Assembly: GCA_025353235.1 (NCBI GenBank)
Contig: JANXQZ010000237.1
Coordinates: 1 to 9,248 of the forward strand
Reading direction: 5' to 3'
Source of the DNA: Bryobacterales bacterium
GTDB lineage: Bacteria > Acidobacteriota > Terriglobia > Bryobacterales > Bryobacteraceae
DNA length: 9,248 bases
Position numbers and translations under genes: made by a program. How positions within the stretch are numbered: position 1 is the stretch's first letter; each line of letters begins with the position of its first letter. Of the stretch, positions 6,495-9,248 are shown one piece after another. The notes under the pieces are model-generated. The model saw only the letters and a program-made list of their open reading frames with translations. It did no database searches and was not told the DNA's origin.

Positions 6495-6960
6495 ATTTCA
6501 GACAGTCCGCGGTGCTTCAGCAAATTGTTAAATTGAGTGAGTCCGTTGTTCATCAGTTCCTCGAACTGGGTTCGAAGAGACGTCTCTGAGATGCATACTG
6601 CTGATTCACCGCGATCTGCTGGGCAGTAGGCGAAAATCCGAATCTTGAGCCTGGCTGGCCAGATGCGACAGCTTGGCGGTCAACCGGGCCAGCATCGCCT
6701 GCCGTCCTTCCCACCCGATAGCTTCGACTGAACCAGGTTCTCTGCAAAATGGAGCAAATTCTGTTCGAGCGGTTCTGGCCGTCTCAGCCTGGTTCACCAT
6801 TTTTCCAACGCTCTGTCCAAGGCTTCCGGCAACTCGAGTGGCCACTTCGAGCACCAGCGGATCCTCGTCGAAACGCTTGTGGAGTCCGAAGCAGATATTG
6901 CCGTTCAAGGTCATCAAAGCTAAATCTCCCTTGCTCGTGGGCTTATCCTTCCTGTAGCCT
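6440..6960 (-). pseudogene. Decayed 3' end of a large gene, perhaps BNR/sortilin-type glycosyl hydrolase
   Basis: Coding-like sequence on the minus strand that changes frame twice. From about 6960 to 6625 it reads as a helical segment (for example EDPLVLEVATRVAGSLGQ and ARLTAKLSHLASQAQDSDF). It continues in a second frame as SPTAQQIAVNQQYASQ (about 6637-6590). It resumes in a third frame as TQFEELMNNGLTQFNNLL, then RGLSEI, and ends at a TAA at 6442-6440. The pattern of leucine-rich helix, SPTAQQ, helix, FNxLLxxxGL resembles the C-terminal helical tail of the BNR-repeat/sortilin-type hydrolases common in Acidobacteria. The match is from memory of pattern only. The true 5' part is absent; from about 6960 upstream the DNA belongs to a different remnant on the other strand. 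The stop lies 1 nt from the frame-restored DinB stop, as expected of two once-intact convergent genes. Confidence 0.45.
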
Positions 6961-6971
6961 TCTACGCTACT

Positions 6972-7181
6972 TTGTACGGCGGATCCCGGGAGGCGGGAAC
7001 GGGGGTGTTCACGAGCGAGTTCGGCCGCACCCCCTGGTCGCTGAACACCACTGGCACGGATCACAATTCGATGGGAACTACTTCGCTCCTGGCGGGGGGA
7101 GACGTGAAGGGCGGCGTCATCGAAGGAGCGACGGATGAGGTAGGTTACCGGGCGGTAGACGAGCGATCTGCAATCATTTAG
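6972..7181 (+). pseudogene. DUF1501 protein fragment
   Basis: About 55 recognisable residues of a DUF1501 (sulfatase-like fold) protein on the plus strand. SEFGRTPW is followed by TDHNSMGTTSLLAGG, DVKGG and EGATDEVGYRAV, which match the C-terminal part of the family with its conserved EFGRTP, DHN and LAGGGVKGG motifs. Full-length members have over 400 residues. Here the roughly 300 or more N-terminal residues are missing, and the frame ends at a TAG (7179-7181) where the family would continue with a DLHATIL-like motif. A trace of that motif may survive out of frame in the last 20 bases. No ribosome binding site or sensible start is present. It overlaps the 3' end of the minus-strand FG-GAP gene by 8 nt. 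It is a dead fragment, not a gene. Confidence 0.7.
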
Positions 7182-8847
7182 TCCTTGCGTCCCGTAATTG
7201 ATCCTTGTCTTCCTCCACCACGTAGAACCGGTCACCCTCCACATCCACGAAGGTCTGGCGGCGACCGCTTGGCCAGGAGATCTCGATCTTGTCTATGCGC
7301 TTCCGGGCCCCGAGTCCGAAGTTGGCCCGCAAGTCGCTTTGTGAGAGATAGCTGCCACCGCCTGCAATCTCGCGAATCTGGGACAGCTCGCCCGCCTTTA
7401 GCTGGATGCGAGCGCCCAACGCGTCGCGATTGGTCTTGGTTCCTACCAGTTGAAGGTTTACAAAGTGGTTGCCACTCCCGCCGCTGTTGTGAAGCAGCAA
7501 AGGTGGATCGCCATTGTTGGCAACCAGGATGTCCACGAATCCGTCGTTGTCGAAATCGGCGAAGGCCACGCCTCGGCCAAGATGCGGAACGGAGAATCCT
7601 TTTCCCGCGCTCGCAGTCATCTCCGCAAACTTTCCGTTGCCCTCGTTATGGAACAACGAGTTGATTTGCTTGTAGTGAATGTTTGGCGATGTTCTCTCCA
7701 CTCCTTGGTACACGTGGCCGTTGGCGATAAACAGATCGAGCCTGCCGTCGTTATCGTAGTCGAAAAAACCGCCTCCAAAACTCAGGAAGCGAGCAGTGGG
7801 GGCCGAGAGCCCGGCGCGATCCGTCACCTCCTCCAGAAACCCGTCACCGTCGTTGTGCCAGAGATGATCGCCAGAGCCCTGCCAGTCCGAAATGTACAGG
7901 TCGAGCAAACCGTCGTTGTCGTAGTCTCCCAGGGAAATGCACATTGCCGCCATGGTATTGCCATTGGCACTGCGCGCGATGCCGCTGGTGAGCGCCACTT
8001 CTTTGAAGGTGCCGTTATGCTCGTTGTGGTAAAGGTACACCTCGAGTCCATCGTTTGCCACGAAAAGATCCGGCCAGCCGTCATTGTCGTAGTCGGCCGC
8101 TCCGACGGAGAGATTCTTTCCGCGCGGCTGGTAAATCCCAGCCTTCTTGGTGACGTTGGTAAAGGTGCCGTCGCGATTATTGTGATACAGCACCGCCGGG
8201 CTGCCCTTGTATTCAGAAGGAGCACAACTCGCTTCCACGCCCTTTCCAATTGTGCAGGTCTGCTTGCTGGACGGTCCGAATTCGACGTATCCACCCGCGT
8301 AAAGATCGAGATAACCGTCCTTGTCGTAGTCGAAGAACGTGGCCCCAGTATGGAAAGCTGATCCGAAGTCCGTGCCGTCCACATGCGCCTTGGCCGTCAC
8401 ATCAGTAAATGTGCCGTCGCCGTTATTGCGATACAGGATGTTCTTACCGTATTGCGAGACGTATAGATCAGGGTGACCGTCATTGTCGTAGTCGCCCCAT
8501 ACGCAGCCAAGCCCATACGCATTTCCCGGAACACCGGCTTTCTCAGTGACGTCGCTGAACGTGCCATCCCGGTTGTTGCGATAGAGTGCGTTCCTTGCCT
8601 GTACATTCTCGCCTCGCATGTCCCGGCCGTTCACGAAATAGATATCTTGAAATCCGTCACTGTCGAAATCAGCGACGCATACGCCGGGTCCTGCTTCTTC
8701 GAGGATGGTTGAAACGCCGTGGCTGCCCTTATAGTGAACAAAGCGGATGCCGGCGCTCTGGGCAATATCGTCAAACTGGATCAGCGAGGCGCACCATGCG
8801 AAGGTGGCCAGCATGAGCATCAAAAAGCAGAAAGGGCGTACCCGCAC
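7174..8847 (-). CDS. Secreted FG-GAP/VCBS repeat protein with ASPIC/UnbV domain (CRTAC1 family)
   Basis: A 557-residue exported protein of the CRTAC1 type. An N-terminal signal peptide (hydrophobic residues 8-19) probably ends near Ala20. Seven Ca-binding loops of the form DxDxDGxxD begin at residues 60, 119, 173, 252, 308, 363 and 431, each at the core of one blade-like FG-GAP/VCBS repeat, so a seven-bladed beta-propeller is likely. Between them the recurring LYRNNxDGTFxDVT segments start the following strands. Residues about 463-545 form the ASPIC/UnbV domain (ALGARI, EIAGGGSYLSQSD, FGLGA, ISWPSGRRQ). The family is abundant in Acidobacteria and Planctomycetes; its function there is poorly known. 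The start is a GTG that shares one base with the TAG of the upstream TPR gene (TAGTG), so the pair is probably translationally coupled. The last 11 residues overlap the DUF1501 remnant and may be an acquired tail. Confidence 0.92.
   Translation of the reverse strand: MRVRPFCFLMLMLATFAWCASLIQFDDIAQSAGIRFVHYKGSHGVSTILEEAGPGVCVADFDSDGFQDIYFVNGRDMRGENVQARNALYRNNRDGTFSDVTEKAGVPGNAYGLGCVWGDYDNDGHPDLYVSQYGKNILYRNNGDGTFTDVTAKAHVDGTDFGSAFHTGATFFDYDKDGYLDLYAGGYVEFGPSSKQTCTIGKGVEASCAPSEYKGSPAVLYHNNRDGTFTNVTKKAGIYQPRGKNLSVGAADYDNDGWPDLFVANDGLEVYLYHNEHNGTFKEVALTSGIARSANGNTMAAMCISLGDYDNDGLLDLYISDWQGSGDHLWHNDGDGFLEEVTDRAGLSAPTARFLSFGGGFFDYDNDGRLDLFIANGHVYQGVERTSPNIHYKQINSLFHNEGNGKFAEMTASAGKGFSVPHLGRGVAFADFDNDGFVDILVANNGDPPLLLHNSGGSGNHFVNLQLVGTKTNRDALGARIQLKAGELSQIREIAGGGSYLSQSDLRANFGLGARKRIDKIEISWPSGRRQTFVDVEGDRFYVVEEDKDQLRDARTK
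7531..8670 (-). repeat. Seven degenerate coding repeats (Ca-binding loops of the FG-GAP gene)
   Basis: A core close to GACTACGACAACGACGG on the minus strand recurs at 8670, 8493, 8331, 8094, 7926, 7761 and 7557 (position of the first Asp codon). The intervals are 177, 162, 237, 168, 165 and 204 bases. All are in the same reading frame and each encodes D(F/Y)DxDGxxD. The pattern is protein-domain repetition, not a nucleic-acid repeat with its own function, but the near-identical cores could support recombination between blades. Confidence 0.85.
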
Positions 8848-9248
8848 TATTGTTCGGGTTTCTCGGGTGTTCTTTCCACATTCCCGCCCGACACTTGCTT
8901 CTTGATGTTATCTTTGGTCTGTTCAAATTTTTGGGATGCTTGCTGGTGGGCCAGAAATTCACGATCGGCGTCAGCCTTGCGCCCGGCCCGACGGTACGCG
9001 GTTCCTAGTTGGAAATGCACCACAGGATTGTCCGGCTGGAGTTTCGCGGCAACCTCTAGAGGCGGCACCGACTGCGCTGGCTGATTCGCTCCCAGAAAAG
9101 ATCGCCCCAGACCAAGATACGCATCTGCGAAACTCGCATCGAGTTTGACCGCCTTCGAAAAGTGCTCAATCGCCTCGGGCCAGGTTTCCAGTTGACGCGC
9201 CAGCTCACCCAATACGAATTCGGCCCCGGCGTTATTGGGATCTAGCTT
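8847..9248 (-). CDS. Tetratricopeptide-repeat protein, N-terminus outside window
   Basis: The minus-strand frame is open from the window edge (9248) to a TAG at 8849-8847, giving 133 visible C-terminal residues. Three TPR-like helix pairs can be seen: LDPNNAGAEFVLGELAR with the following AIEHFSKAVKLD, then FADAYLGLGRSF with SVPPLEVAAKLQPD, then PVVHFQLGTAYRRAGRKADA. A lysine/glutamate-rich tail follows. TPR units act as protein-interaction scaffolds. The start is upstream of the window; a TTG at 9212 lies inside the first visible repeat and is not a likely start. The stop shares one base with the GTG of the CRTAC1-type gene, so the two are a coupled operon pair. TPR plus FG-GAP/ASPIC pairs are, to my knowledge, common in Acidobacteria and suggest joint function at or outside the membrane. 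Confidence 0.88.
   Translation of the reverse strand, partial: KLDPNNAGAEFVLGELARQLETWPEAIEHFSKAVKLDASFADAYLGLGRSFLGANQPAQSVPPLEVAAKLQPDNPVVHFQLGTAYRRAGRKADADREFLAHQQASQKFEQTKDNIKKQVSGGNVERTPEKPEQ

Noticed and set aside
6606..7244. 212-residue open frame on the minus strand as one intact gene
   Set aside because: Its N-terminal third is the complement of the DUF1501 fragment and the FG-GAP gene end. Only the part below about 6960 looks coding, and its natural continuation is in other frames.
7450..8361. 303-residue open frame on the plus strand, Val/Ile-rich
   Set aside because: It lies fully antisense to the FG-GAP gene. Its length and valine-rich make-up come from the complement of the repeated DYDNDG codons.
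7531..8670. Regularly spaced similar sequences resembling a CRISPR or tandem array
   Set aside because: All copies are in frame in one gene, encode Ca-binding loops, vary at wobble positions, and have unequal intervals of 162-237 nt.

Overview
The window looks like a chromosomal stretch from an Acidobacteriota soil-type bacterium, probably near the Bryobacterales/Solibacter group. This is inferred from gene content: a CRTAC1-type FG-GAP/ASPIC-UnbV protein coupled to a TPR protein, a DUF1501 remnant, a DinB-family protein, and tandem LepB peptidases of a style I associate with that phylum. Base composition is moderately GC-rich. No 16S gene or other phylogenetic marker is present, so the assignment is not certain. 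I see no tRNA, rRNA, CRISPR array, IS element or phage gene.

Region 1 (1-2824, plus strand) is a tight gene cluster. It holds an exported nucleoside hydrolase (5' end outside the window), an alpha/beta-hydrolase that starts on a TTG overlapping the previous stop, and an atypical short-chain dehydrogenase 6 nt further on. A small YtxH-type membrane protein follows after a 60-nt AT-rich gap. The first three genes are packed like an operon, perhaps for salvage or catabolism of a small organic substrate, but the substrate cannot be read from the sequence.

Region 2 (2837-5536, minus strand) is a three-gene operon transcribed towards region 1: lepB copy 1, lepB copy 2 (overlapping by 23 nt), then a mannose-1-phosphate guanylyltransferase 7 nt further on. 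A perfect 10-bp hairpin lies in the 43-nt gap where regions 1 and 2 converge and could end transcription from both sides.

Region 3 (5537-7181) is a 349-nt non-coding stretch upstream of a DinB-like gene, followed by visible gene decay. The DinB C-terminus is shifted out of frame by about one base. A minus-strand gene remnant (6440 to about 6960) is spread over three frames and converges on DinB. A DUF1501 fragment (about 6972-7181) lies on the plus strand with both ends missing. The several frameshifts mean either real pseudogenes or locally poor sequence.

Region 4 (7174-9248, minus strand) is a TPR protein (truncated by the window edge) translationally coupled to a large secreted protein with seven Ca-binding loops and an ASPIC/UnbV domain. 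I found no convincing novel defence, mobile or RNA system. The most notable points are the SDR with a substituted catalytic Tyr/Lys, the tandem lepB-manC operon, and the two-remnant junction in region 3.
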